This document shows, piece after piece, positions 23,198-35,600 of a stretch of 64,000 nt of DNA; positions within the stretch are counted from its first letter, which is position 1, and the number at the start of each line of letters is the position of its first letter. This DNA comes from Panopea generosa (taxonomy: Eukaryota; Mollusca; Bivalvia; Adapedonta; Hiatellidae): positions 27,493,452-27,557,451 of the forward strand of contig CM055911.1 of the NCBI GenBank assembly GCA_029582155.1, given 5' to 3'. The notes under the pieces were generated by a model that was given only the letters and a program-made list of their open reading frames with translations, ran no database searches and was not told the origin of the DNA. A program made the position numbers and the translations under genes.

Positions 23198-23964
23198 AGT
23201 GTGCTCGAGTACTGGTTAACCTTTCAGGATCCCTGGAAACAGTGGTTTAGTTAATTGATTTTCTGTTAACCATCGAGGACATAAAAATGACGCTAAATAT
23301 TCAATCAATAAATCAATAATTCATAGTTTATGTGAGCAAGATTTTTTTCTAGTTCATTGTATTACAAATATAAGTTCATATATGTTTTTTTCCAATAGTT
23401 GGTGTACTCTTTACGTACAGGCAATTATATTTAGAGAGTATGCGGTGGTGAGCGTGCAATGCGAAATATTTTGTTTCATGGCGAGTCTTGAAAAAAAAGT
23501 AATAAACCTTTCGACTTTTTCCTGAACTTAAGTACTAATCAATTTTAAAGATAGTTGAGTATAAAAGTCTTAAATAAAGCAAACAATCGCGAAATTCTGA
23601 AATGTTTAAAACTACATTTAAACGGATTAAAGCTCTATACTACCTTATATTGATAAGTCTGAACTATTGTGTCGATGAAAACCTCACAAATGTGTAGTTC
23701 TATATTTTGAGCACCTTAATTGGATTAAAAACTAAAATAGCGCACTTGTGTATAAAATGTGTTAACTTTCTGTGCATCACCTTTTAAGAGTAAAACATTA
23801 TCCCAGATGAATCATTGGACTCTGCATTAATTTGAAATATACTTGACTATATATATATTTGGACAGAATTTGCTTTGCCTAGTTTGAATCCTTGTTCGAA
23901 TGTTTCATACATGTACCCAGTTATATATTAATGTACATAAATGCTGGCTGTTTGCAAAACACCT
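23198..23964. other. no recognised feature
   Basis: AT-rich sequence without long frames, inverted repeats or tandem structure that I can support. Confidence 0.4.
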
Positions 23965-24530
23965 TGATATACAACTAAGATAGGACGGTTCCATAACACC
24001 AGGACATTGCATATACTTGCACCACTATAGAGTAAGTTCACAAAATGATAATGGTCTTAATATACAACTAAGATAGGACGGTCCCATAACACAAGACGTT
24101 GCATATACTTGCACCACTATAGAGTAAGTTCACAAAATGATAATGGTCTTAGTATACAACTAAGATAGGACGGTCCCATAACACCAGGACGTTGCATATA
24201 CTTGCACCACTATAGAGTAAGTTCACAAAATGATAATGGTCTTGATATACAACTAAGATAGGACGGTCCCAGAACACAAGACGTTGCATATACTTGCACC
24301 ACTATAGAGTAAGTTCACAAAATGATAATGGTCTTGATATACAACTAAGATAGGACGGTCCCATAACACCAGGACGTTGCATATACTTGCACCACTACAG
24401 AGTAAGTTCACAAAATGATAATGGTCTTGATATACAACTAAGATAGGACGGTCCCATAACACCAGGACATTGCATATACTTGCATCACTACAGAATAAGT
24501 TCACAAAATGATAATGGTCTTGATATAAAG
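23965..24530. repeat. 92/93-bp tandem repeat, six units
   Basis: Units begin TATACAACTAAGATAGGACG and contain TTGCATATACTTGCACCACT and CACAAAATGATAATGGTCTT. Spacing alternates between 92 and 93 bases according to one indel (ACACCAGGACG or ACACAAGACG). The minus strand has a short frame with a 31-residue repeat, but the one-base differences break it, so it is not read as a gene. Confidence 0.92.
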
Positions 24531-24890
24531 TGATTTTAACAGACATGTTTGTATACACGCAGACAAAGAAAGTAGTACAACGCAGGTAAAACTAAATGGC
24601 ACAGCGAAGACTCGGTGGTTTTCATATATTTCTAAACTGCTGGTTCCTTTGTGAAAATAATTTGCCATCTGGGGCCTAGCGAAATTGCAGACACGTATAG
24701 ATATGGTAGAAACAGATAAATATAGAGATAACCGCAGTCAACTCTGTGGAAGAGGCCTTAATCTGAAGTGCAGTATTGAGCAAAAAATGTAAAATTGAAA
24801 AAAAAATGAAATATAATTGAGATGAAAAAAATCAATTTTTGCAAAAGAATAAGGTTAAATATTTTTTCATGAAACAGGGCCATGTTTTGT

Positions 24891-24922
24891 GGGGGGGGGG
24901 GGGGGGGGGAGAGGGGGTGGGG
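24891..24922 (+). repeat. poly-G tract with G-quadruplex potential
   Basis: Nineteen consecutive G bases are followed by further G runs (GAGAGGGGGTGGGG). Similar shorter runs occur at 28972-28984 and 46012-46023. Such tracts can fold into G-quadruplexes and are prone to length error in sequencing. Confidence 0.85.
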
Positions 24923-25110
24923 TCGTGAACGTTCTGTTCATGTCACACTGGCAATGATATACGCATGAAATAATATTACAATTATTGCTTTATAAATACA
25001 ACAACTTATATTCTAAAGCGATTTGCTTTACTAAACGGAAAGTGAAATATATGAATAAAGTTCTACCTGAAATTGATTGGCGAATAGATCAAGAACAATA
25101 ACTCGTGCAA

Positions 25111-25145
25111 TTCATTCATTCATTCATTCATTTATTCATTCATTA
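25111..25145. repeat. (ATTC)n microsatellite
   Basis: About eight tetranucleotide units with one interruption (CATTTATTC). Confidence 0.9.
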
Positions 25146-25631
25146 ATAAATGAGTACATAAGTAAATAAACCAAATCTAAATTATCGGTTGTGTAATGCT
25201 ACTGTGTGCTTTTCATATGGTTCAATCAACAAATATGCCAATAGCTATGAATCTGTTTCATTAAATGAACAAAATCACTGACATCAATATTGCAAGTTAA
25301 ACGTGCATTGCTGAAGTATCTCATATTATTAAATCATTGAACACTGGACCGTGCAGTAGAAAATGGATATCGTCTTTCTCCATATACCATTGTCGCAGAT
25401 ATGGCAAATACAACATATGCCATTGTCACAGACATGGCAAATACTGGCATACGAGCTCTCTAAATAACTGTCACGATTCATACATTTGTATCTGTACACT
25501 CAGGGACTTTGAAAACGCACCACTAAAGTAAAGGTAATTTAGGTAAAAAATGTCATCCGATTTGTCAAAAAGATATCTATTTAAACATGCCAAATTATAT
25601 ATTTAAAGGGATTTCCTAATTTGGGCTAAGC

Positions 25632-26049
25632 GTCTCACACAAGAATTAATTTTGTATTGTTCTACACATAGAGACATGCACTTCTGGAACACTGGATATA
25701 TTACCAATGTTTCTAAAAGTGCCTTGTTCACATAGATAGTCCTCTGTTGGTCCATTTATGAAAAAAAAAACATTGGGTTGACCAGGTTGCTTTTCACAAT
25801 TTCGATGGTTTGGTGGCACCCCTTCATTTTTGACAATTCTGCCCATTTGTTGCAGTGTATCACTACGCATTTTTAAACTGTTATAGTTTCATCAAACAGT
25901 TCCCAGTGTCATTCTTGGCAGAAATCATGAAAATGGAAATATGACATTTTATGCTAACAAAAAATTGCCCAACCGCTGTACACAGCTCTAATTTCGTGGG
26001 CGTAAGAACTTGCTACCGTCATGTAAGGGAGGAAATTCTTAAGTGAGAC
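25632..26049. mobile_element. MITE-like inverted-repeat element, copy 3 (diverged)
   Basis: Same termini (GTCTCACACAAG...AGTGAGAC) and internal order as the 454-bp copies in the first gene, but with substitutions and several deletions (418 bases). Divergence shows that this copy is older. It establishes the family outside that gene. Confidence 0.72.
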
Positions 26050-27059
26050 CTTAGGTTAGACTAAATAGATATCCTGCTTAAAATTGTAACATTTTTGTGT
26101 CGTATTAAATGGGTCACGTAAATTCATTTGGATTTTGATTTGATCCATTATACAGGTTTACACGCAATTCAAATACCGATTTTGTCACATTTTGGTAGAA
26201 TTGACGTACCAAACCATTCGGATTTCATTTATTAATGGTAATGAGATACTTTTTATCAATTTTAAAATAATATTATTTTTAAGATATTTATATCGCTTCT
26301 TTACCTGATATACTCCCTTTAAGGTGTAATGAGTAAAAAAATCATTTAGAGAATTTTTTTAGTTAATGAAAATTTCAGCTTGATATGTTTAGTAAAACTG
26401 AACTCTGCTCATATAGGTTTTAGTTAAAATAAAACATTAAAACGAGTCATTATAATGATGGTTATCGGGTCGAATCTATCGAATAAATCTTATTTTCTGC
26501 ACACATGAAAAGAAAGGCGTAGAGCCAAGACGGGAAGACCCCTCTGCCCGGTTTACATGTATGACATTGTGAACAAATGATATTTCAGACAACAATACCT
26601 GAACACAGGCAGAAGCAAATGATCTTGATAAGTCCCCCATCAAGTTGTTGTTTTTTGTCAAGTATATGTTCAATTCATCCAAAATACCCAGAACTTGTGT
26701 TTATTTTCGTTATAAATGGGTATTTCAGATCAATTGTATATGCTTTTTCACGTTTTCTTAAATAAAAATATCTAAACGTACCCAAATTCCAAATAGCTGT
26801 AATAAATGACAACCTTATGTATTATCATAAACTCGAAACAACAGTTAGTGTTTTAAATATTGAAAAATAACGGAGAAGTCCCCTCCCCTTCCCCATCCCC
26901 CGTACACTCAAACTAGTGGAGGGAATACACTATCCCCACATATTGGCTTGCATGGGTATTTGGAGTGAAAATCGCTTGAGGTTCACTTATTTATACATTT
27001 CATACTTTTAGTCTAAATTTCTTGTAGGTGCGTGTTTGTGTTTTATATGTGTATGTTTT
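26050..27059. other. no recognised gene
   Basis: AT-rich apart from a C-rich tract near 26881-26910. Small open frames on both strands have no recognisable domain. Confidence 0.4.
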
Positions 27060-27135
27060 CACAACGCCTGAAAGGGGTAGAGCGTCCTCCTCGCATGCGA
27101 AAGATCGTGTGTTTGATCCGCAACCGGTTCATACC
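27060..27135 (+). mobile_element. tRNA-like SINE head
   Basis: AGGGGTAGAGCGTCCTCCTC, then CGCATGCGAAAGATCG and GTGTTTGATCC, resembles a tRNA D arm, anticodon arm and B box. The B box is imperfect and no complete cloverleaf can be drawn, so this is a decayed SINE head rather than a tRNA gene. Confidence 0.4.
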
Positions 27136-27404
27136 AAAGCTTCGTCTGTTTGCTCTCAGAATTTTAAGGACAATGTGACTAGGTGGGCATTGATTCTCCA
27201 GTGTGGCAGCGCTCAGAATACTGTCTCAAGTAGACACTGGCATGATATAACTGAACAATTGTTGAAAGCTACGCTTAACACCATACAACATCAACTACAT
27301 TTTTATGACTTTTATAATTATAAAATGTTTCGTTTGATTATTTAATGAGACTTATTTGACAATCATATGCGACACAATTGCCTGTATTCAATCTTCGTTA
27401 CATT

Positions 27405-27810
27405 AAAGTTTGTATACAACAATAAAGTATTTATACAACAATAAAGTAATAATACAACAATAAAGTATTTATACAACATTAAAGTATTTATACAACAATA
27501 ATGAATGAAGTATTTATACAACATTAAAGTATTTATACAACAATAAAGTATTTATACAACAATAAAAAATAGAGTATTTATACAACAATAAAGTATTATA
27601 CAACAATAAAGAATGAAGTATTTATACATCAATAAAGTATTTATACAATATTAAAGAATTTATACAATAATAAAGAATAAAGTATTTATACAGCATTAAA
27701 GTTTTTATACAACAATAAAGAATAAAGTATTTATACAGCATTAAAGTATGTATACAACAATAAAGTATTTATACAACATTAAAGTATTTATACAACAATA
27801 AAGTATTTCA
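27405..27810. repeat. ~20-bp AT-rich minisatellite
   Basis: Repeats of TATTTATACAACAATAAAG with variants ACATTAAAG and ACAATAAAGAATGAAG, more than 20 units. No unique spacers and no coding potential. Confidence 0.92.
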
Positions 27811-29230
27811 CATTAAAGACTGAACCACAGAAGCAGATGAGTGGTTCAGCACCACTATTATATCTGATAAACTTTAAATGAAATCATGTGTTGATTAAAC
27901 CAAATACTTTGAAATGACACTTTTTCCTTGAAGAGTATAAAATAAGTTTCAAATGTCCTCTTCATCATGCAAAATAGTGCATTATAAACTTTATTGTTTT
28001 TATTTGATGATAGGTAAGGGTTCTTCGTGTGGTAAAACTTTAAATTGTATCCTCATGAATATAGTCCTATAGTTTACTTGCATTTATATCGAACTGTATT
28101 AAATATGCACATGACTCGGCTGTGCAAACAACATTTGTTTGTCTCATTTACCTGTTTATACTCACGTTTCGTTACAACGAGTTTCCCGTGCACTCAATGT
28201 GCGAACCCTGTAACTCAATTATGGATAAATCGATGAATTTTTAGCCGTGTTTAATCGTGTTTAACTTACTCATATAACTTGTTTTCATCGTAATTTTCAC
28301 ATAACAGTTAATTTTCAACTTCTAGTAGAAGTGACTTTTATTATTCAGATGATTATTTGACTGGTTTTGACTTTTTTGTCATTTGACCATCAGAACAGTT
28401 TGATTAGATGATTTGATATCTATCTCTTCGTTTGAATTAAATTCATTTTTTTCTAAGCAGCATGTGATATTGATTTAAAAAATATTAAGGATGTGAATTC
28501 ATGTGATTTTGATATAAATATAAATTATGCGTTTTGAACATAATACTTCACACAGTGTGCGTACAGTACGCTACACGCCTCTATGTAACTTACACTGTGC
28601 ATATATGAGGTATGTCGGATCTAAAATACTCGCTCATCCGTGAATGTGTTGTGTTCTCGACTATTCCCGGATATTTCCGTCTAAATAGTGATTACATTTA
28701 TCTTACTGAGGTATGCCGGACTGTGTTTATTGCACGTAACATGTGACATATTATTGTATGTACCCTCTTTGCTGTTTATTGTAAAAAATGTGATATGTAT
28801 ATTGAAACGAAATATTGCGAAATTCAAAACATATGTGCCATTATTTTCACAATGTAATAGTATACCGCTACGGTGGCGGAAGGTATGGTGTTAAAACAGT
28901 GTCAACACCCTAACCACACCCTCCCTTAATTCGATTGCTGTAGACAATTTCGGGTTTTAATCACCGGTGGAGGGGGGGGGGGGGTAAAAAAAGTGCTAGT
29001 GTCACCAAGTGAGGGAGTACTGCGGCATGATTATTGAAAGTGTAATGGAACACCAAACAATACAATATGAAGGATGAATATTGTTGCTTATTAACTGAAA
29101 CTGTGACAAACATTCATTGTGTCACTTGGAATAACAGATTGGATATATATCATATTCTACTGGAACTTGATTGAAACGTTGAGTTACGCTAAGGTAGGTC
29201 ATTTATTATCACCCCACCCCCTTGATTATT
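27811..29230. other. no recognised gene; one poly-G run
   Basis: Mostly AT-rich sequence with a 13-base G run at 28972-28984. The open frame at 28045-28236 is short, cysteine-containing and without a recognisable pattern. Confidence 0.4.
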
Positions 29231-29231
29231 A

Positions 29232-29830
29232 CATGCTTGGTACATTTAAAAACGCAACAATTTCATCAGCATTTTCTTAGCATTTTATTATAATTTAATA
29301 CACGGTTTCGATCTATCAAGTTTACTCAACGAAAACCACATTCAATTGTTCACACATAGGTATCAAATTGCAGGAAACTTAACTCGGAGAGAAGTTATCA
29401 CTTCTTACTCAAATACACTAATTTAGTGATAAGATTACTTTGTCTAGTATCTATGCAATTGTTATAACAAAATTGACAATGAATCCATGAGTTGAAAAAA
29501 CAAATTAATTAACAAAACAATGTGAAACTTGGTAGATATACTCATTCACAAATTTCAAATTTCAAATGATCTCCCTTTTTATTGTATAAAGAACAAAATC
29601 ACACTTTTTTTTTATTTAAATTTGTTTCACCATCAATGTATTAAAGACGATTTTTCGATTGTCGTTAGTGAATTTCAGCCAATAACTACCGACATTGCGG
29701 TAACCGTATTGTCTGAACTGTTGTCAATGAGATTTCACATCTTAGTATATATTGTTCGTTTTAAATGTGCTCAGTATACTTGTATTAGATTTGTCATTGC
29801 GCACTTGTCTAAATACTCCGGAATATACAT
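29232..29830. repeat. dispersed ~600-bp repeat, copy 1
   Basis: Matches 38828-39400 in order: TACATTTAAAAACGCAAC, TATCAAGTTTACTCAAC, CCATGAGTTGA, AAGACGATTTTT, GTTAGTGAATTTCAG and ACTGTTGTCA. Copies are quite diverged. A 145-codon plus-strand frame at 29529-29966 overlaps it but is not preserved in the other copy, so I do not call it. Confidence 0.65.
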
Positions 29831-30920
29831 TTCCGTCAGTTGTTATAAGAAAAAATGGGATATGCAATGTTGTTTTCAATTATATTTCACAATAACCAGG
29901 AAAAAGAGAACATTTTTGATGAAAGTCATTGATTTCTTATTGTACTATGAATTAAAAATCATATAATCCGGACGTTTTGGAATAGTGTGTAATAAGTCGT
30001 GGCTTAAGGAAATTAGAAAAAAGTGGGTGGGGTACTGAACATGAATTTGATCATATGCGGTTGTTTCACATGAGACATTGTATTATCATGTGATAATATG
30101 TATGTAAACAATATCATAAATTATTGCGTATTGGTAAAAGGTGTTTTTAATAAAATACAGTTTGTGTTTATTTTTATAAAGTTCACTACAAGAAAAAGGT
30201 GTCTAAAACTCATTTACCTGTTAAAATAACATTGTATTTATCAAGTCCAATTATTTTTCTAGATACAACCAGTTCTAAAATTTTAAATAATATCTCCATT
30301 TGCTTACATTTATCGAAAAAGTAGACACACTCAATCCAAAAATATAACATTTCAAATGTGTCCATTTATATAAAAAAGTAGTTCCTATTACACACCAATA
30401 CACTGTATGATGGCCCGTTGGTGATTTTCTTATGATCAAATTAACAACAAGGCTTTAAGACATGACGGAACAATTTTTGTTTCGAATGTTATGATTGGCA
30501 CATGAAATTATATCACTGATAAAATTGTAATAATAGGGTAATAACAGCAATTCTTGATTTCACACTAGTGTGATAACCCAAAACAGATTTATAGTGAGCG
30601 AGAATATAAAAAATAAATACGTTAAACAAGTATTTTACATCTTTTGCTAAATATACCTGTAATGTTATTTCTTCCTTTGGGTACATCGAAAACTATTTAT
30701 CTTCTATGAATGAAAGAGTCGGAATTTACCTTATTACTATTGCAAATACAATTTAACTGTGAAATAAGAAAATATTCCTCAGCACTTAGCTTGAAAGCAA
30801 ATTCACAACACTTACTGGTCCAAAGTTTATATTCATTTCATTTTATATGATGCAGCTGGAGATAAACGAAGTCACATTGATATATATATTTTATACCGTA
30901 CGTGCAAAAACATATATATT
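29831..30920. other. no recognised gene
   Basis: AT-rich sequence between the dispersed repeat and the 104-bp array. The 3' half of the 29529-29966 frame lies here and has no recognised domain. Confidence 0.35.
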
Positions 30921-33900
30921 CACTGCTACTGTAGAATACCGATACGACTGCTGATGATGACACTTCAGTATATAATTTATAAACAGCAACCATGACAATT
31001 CACAATCACTGATGTTGTAAAATACCGAGACAAGAGTACGGCTGCATAATTATGCTGATGACGACACTTCAGTATATAACTTCTAAACAGCAACAAAGAC
31101 AATTTACAATCACTGATGTAGTAGAATACCGAGACAAAAGTACGACTGCATATGCTGATGACGACACTTCAGTATATAACTTATAAACAGCAACCACAAC
31201 AATTTACAATCACTGATGTTATAGAATACCAAAACGACAAGAGAACGACAGCATAATTATGCTGATGACGACATTTCAGTATATAACGTCTAAACAGCAA
31301 CCACAACAATTAACAATCAATGATGTTGAAGAATAACGAGACAAGAGTATGACTGCATATGCTGATGATGACACTTCAGTATATAACTTCTAAACAGCAA
31401 GAACGACAATTTACAATCACTAATGTTGTAGAATACCGAGACAAAAGAATGACTGCATAATTATTCTGATGACGACACTTCAGTATATAACTTCTAAACA
31501 GCAAGCACAACAATTCACAATCACTGGTGTTGTAGAATACCGAGACAAGAGTAAGACTGCATAATTATGCTGACGACGACACTTAAGTATATAACTTCTA
31601 AACAGCAACCAAAACAATTCACAAACACTGGTGTTGTAGAATACCAAGAAAATAATACGACTGAATAATTATGCTGTTGACGACACTTCAGTATATAACT
31701 TCTAAACAGCAACCACAACAATTCACAATCACTGATGTTGTAGAATACCGAGACAAGAGTACAACTGCATAATCATTCTGATGACGACACTTCAGTATAT
31801 AACTTCTAAACAGCAAGCACGACAATTCACAATCACTGATGTTGTAGAATACCGAGACAAGAGTACGACTACATAATTATTCTGATGACGACACTTCAGT
31901 ATAAAACTTCTAAACAGCAACCACAGCAATTCACAAACACTGATCTTGTAGAAAACCGAGACAAGAGTACGACTGTATAATTATGCTGATGTCGACAATT
32001 CAGTATATAGCTTCCAAAAAGCATTCACAACAATTCACAATCACTTGTGTAGTAGAATACCGAGACAAAAGTGGGACTGCATAATAATGCTGATGTCGAC
32101 AATTCAGTATATAGCTTCTAAACAGCAACCACAACAATACACAATCACTGATCTTGTAGAATACCGAGAAAAGAGTACGACTGCATAATTATGCTGATGA
32201 CCACACTTCAGTATATAACTTCTAAACAGCATCCACGACAATTCACAATCACTAATATTGTAGAATACCGAGACAAGAATACGACTGCATAATTGTGCTG
32301 ATAACGACACTTCAGTGTATAACTTCTAAACAACAACCACAACAATTCACAATCACTGATGTTGTAGAATACCGAGACAAGAGTACGGCTGCATAATTAT
32401 GCTGATGACGACACTTCAGTATATAACTTCTAAACAGCAACCAGGACAATTTACAATCACTGATGTAGTAGAATACCGAGACAAAAGTACGACTGCATAT
32501 GCTGATGACAACACTTCAGTATATAACTTCTAAACAGCAACCACAACAATTCACAATCACTGATGCTGTAGAATACCGAGACAAAAGTATGACTGCATAT
32601 GCTGATGTCGACACTTCAGTATATAACTTCTAAACAGCAACCACAACAATTCACAATCACTGATGCTGTAGAATACCGAGACAAAAGTATGACTGCATAT
32701 GCTGATGTCGACACTTCAGTATATAACTTCTAAACAGCAACCACAACAATTCACAATCACTGATGTTGTAGAATACCGAGACAAGTGTACGATGGCATAA
32801 TTATGCTGATGGCGACACGTCAGTATATAACTTCTAAACAGCAACCACAACTATTCACAATCACTGATGTTGTAGAATACAGAGACAAGAGTACGACTGC
32901 ATAATTATACTACTGATGACAATTCAGTATGTAACTTCTAAACAGCAACCACAAAAATTCACAATTATTGATGTTGTAGAATACCGAGACAAGAGTATGA
33001 CTGCATATGCAGATGACGACACTTCAGTATATAACTTCTAAACAGCAACCACAACAATTCACATTCACTGATGTTGTGGAATACCGAGACAAGTGTACGA
33101 TTGCATAATTATGCTGACGACGACACTTCAGTATATAATTTCTAAACAGCAACCACAACAATTCACAATCACTGATGTTGTAGAATATCGAGACAAAAGT
33201 ACGATTGCATAATTATGCTGATGATGACACTTCAGTATATAAATTCTAAAGAGCAAGCTCGACAATTCACTATTACTGATGTTGTAGAATACCGAGACAA
33301 AAGTACGACTGCATAATTATGCTGATGATGACACTTCAGTATATAACTTCTAAACAGCAACCACAACAATTCACAATCACTGATGTTGTAGAATACCGAG
33401 ACAAAAGTACGATTGCATAATTATGCTGATGATGACACTTCAGTATATAACTTCTAAACAGCAACCACGACAATTCACAATCACTGATGTTGTGGAATAC
33501 CGAGACAAGAGTACGATTGCATAATTATGCTGATGACGACACTTCAGTATATAACTTCTAAACAGCAACCACAACAATTCGCAATCACTGATGTTGCAGA
33601 TTACCGAGACATGAGTACGACTGCGTAATTATGCTGATGACGACACTTCAGTATATAACTTCTAAACAGCAACCACAACAGTTCACAATCACTGCTGTTG
33701 TGTAATACCGAGACAACAGTACGACTGTATAATTATGCTGATGACGACACTTCAGTATATAACTTCTAAACGGCAACCACAACAACGCACCATCTCTGAT
33801 GTTGTAGAATACCTATACAAGAGTACAACTGCATAATCATTCTGATGACGACACTTCAGTATATAACTTCTAAACAGCAATTACGACCATTCACAATCAC

Positions 33901-35600
33901 TTATGTTGTAGAATACCAGTTCAAATGTACAACTGCATAATCATGCCGATGACGACACTTAAGTTTATAACTTCTAAACAGCAACCACAACAGTTCACAA
34001 TCACTGGTGTTGTAGAATACCGAGGCAAGAGTACGATTGCATAATGATGCTGATGACGACACTTCAGTATATAACTTCTAAACAGCAACCACAACAATTC
34101 ACAATCATTGATGTTGTAGAATACCTATACAAGAGTACAACTGCATAATCATTCTGATAACGACACTTCAGTATAGAAGTTCTAAACAGCAACTACGACC
34201 ATTCACAATCACTTATGTTGTAGAATACCAGTACAAATGTACAACTGCATATTCATGCCGATGACGACACTTAAGTATATAACTTCTAAACAGCAACCAC
34301 AACAGTTCACAATCAATGGTGTTGTAGAATACCGAGACAAGAGTACGATTGCATACTGATGCTGATGACGACACTTCAGTTTATAACTTCTAAACAGCAT
34401 CCACAACAATTCGTAATCACTGATGTAGAATACCGAGACAAGAGTACGACTGCATAATTATGCTGATGACGACATTTCAATATATAACTTCTGAACAGCA
34501 ACAACAACAACATACAATCACCGATGTTTTAGAACACCGTGACAAGAGTACGATTGCATAATTATACTGATGACGACACTTCAGTATATAACTTATAAAC
34601 GGCAACCACAACAATTCACAATTACTGATGTTGTAGAATACCAAGACAAGAGTTCGACTGCATAAGCTGATGACGACACTTCAGTATATAACTTCTAAAC
34701 AGCAACTACGACAATTGACAATCACTGATGTTGTAGAATACCAGTACAAGAGTACAACTGCATAACTATGCTGTTGACGACACTTCAGTATATAATTTCT
34801 AAACAGCAACCACAACAATTCACAATCACAGATGTTGTAGAATACCGAGACAAGAGTACGTCTGCATATGTAGATGACAAAACTTTAGTATATAACTTCT
34901 AAACAGCAACCACAACAATTCACAATCACTGATGTTGTAGAATACCGAGACAAGAGAACAATTGCATAATTATGCTGAAGACGACACTTCAGTATATAAC
35001 TTCTAAACAGCAACAACAACAATTCACAATCACTGATGTTGTAGAATACCTAGACAAGAGTACGATTGCATAATTATGCTGATGACGACACTTCAGTATA
35101 TAACTTCTAAACAGAAACCACAACAATTCACAATCACTGATGTTGTAGAATACCGAGACAAGAGTTCGACTGCATATGCTGATGACGACACTTCAGTATA
35201 TAACTTCTAAACAGCAAGCACGACAATTCACAATAACTGGTGTTGTTGAATACCGAGACAAGAGTTCGACTGCATACTGATGCTGGTGATGACACTTCAG
35301 TATATAACTTCTAAACAGCAACCACAACAATTCACAATCACTGATGTTGTAGAATACCGAGACAAGAGTTCGACTGCATATGCTGATGACGACACTTCAG
35401 TATATAACTTCTAAACAGTAACCACGACAATTCACAATCACTGATGTTGTAGAATTCCGAGACAAAAGTTCGACTGCATATGCTGATGACGACACTTCAG
35501 TATATAACTTCTAAACAGCAACCACAACAATTGACAATCACTGATGTTGTAGAATACCGAGACAAGAGTACGACTGCATGTGCTGATGACGACCCTTTAA
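30921..35600. repeat. 98/104-bp tandem array (~45 units) carrying a palindrome
   Basis: Units contain CACTTCAGTATATAACTTCT, AAACAGCAACCACAACAATT, CACAATCACTGATGTTGTAG and AATACCGAGACAAGAGTACG. Most end in GCATAATTATGC, a perfect 12-base palindrome with a TAATTA core; a shorter class lacks six bases and has GCATATGC, itself an 8-base palindrome. Neither length keeps a reading frame. Minus-strand frames through it (for example 34209-34409) are therefore repeats of noise. Divergence between units is moderate. Confidence 0.95.

Noticed and set aside
24253-24558. Minus-strand 101-codon frame with a 31-residue repeat
   Set aside because: The 92/93-base alternation breaks the frame over most units. 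No start context, splice sites or family support it.
29529-29966. 145-codon plus-strand frame
   Set aside because: It overlaps a dispersed repeat whose other copy (38828-39400) does not keep the frame. No recognisable domain.
30921-35600. Possible CRISPR-like or protein-coding repeat array
   Set aside because: There are no unique spacers between identical repeats, the unit lengths (98 and 104) break any frame, and this is eukaryotic sequence.
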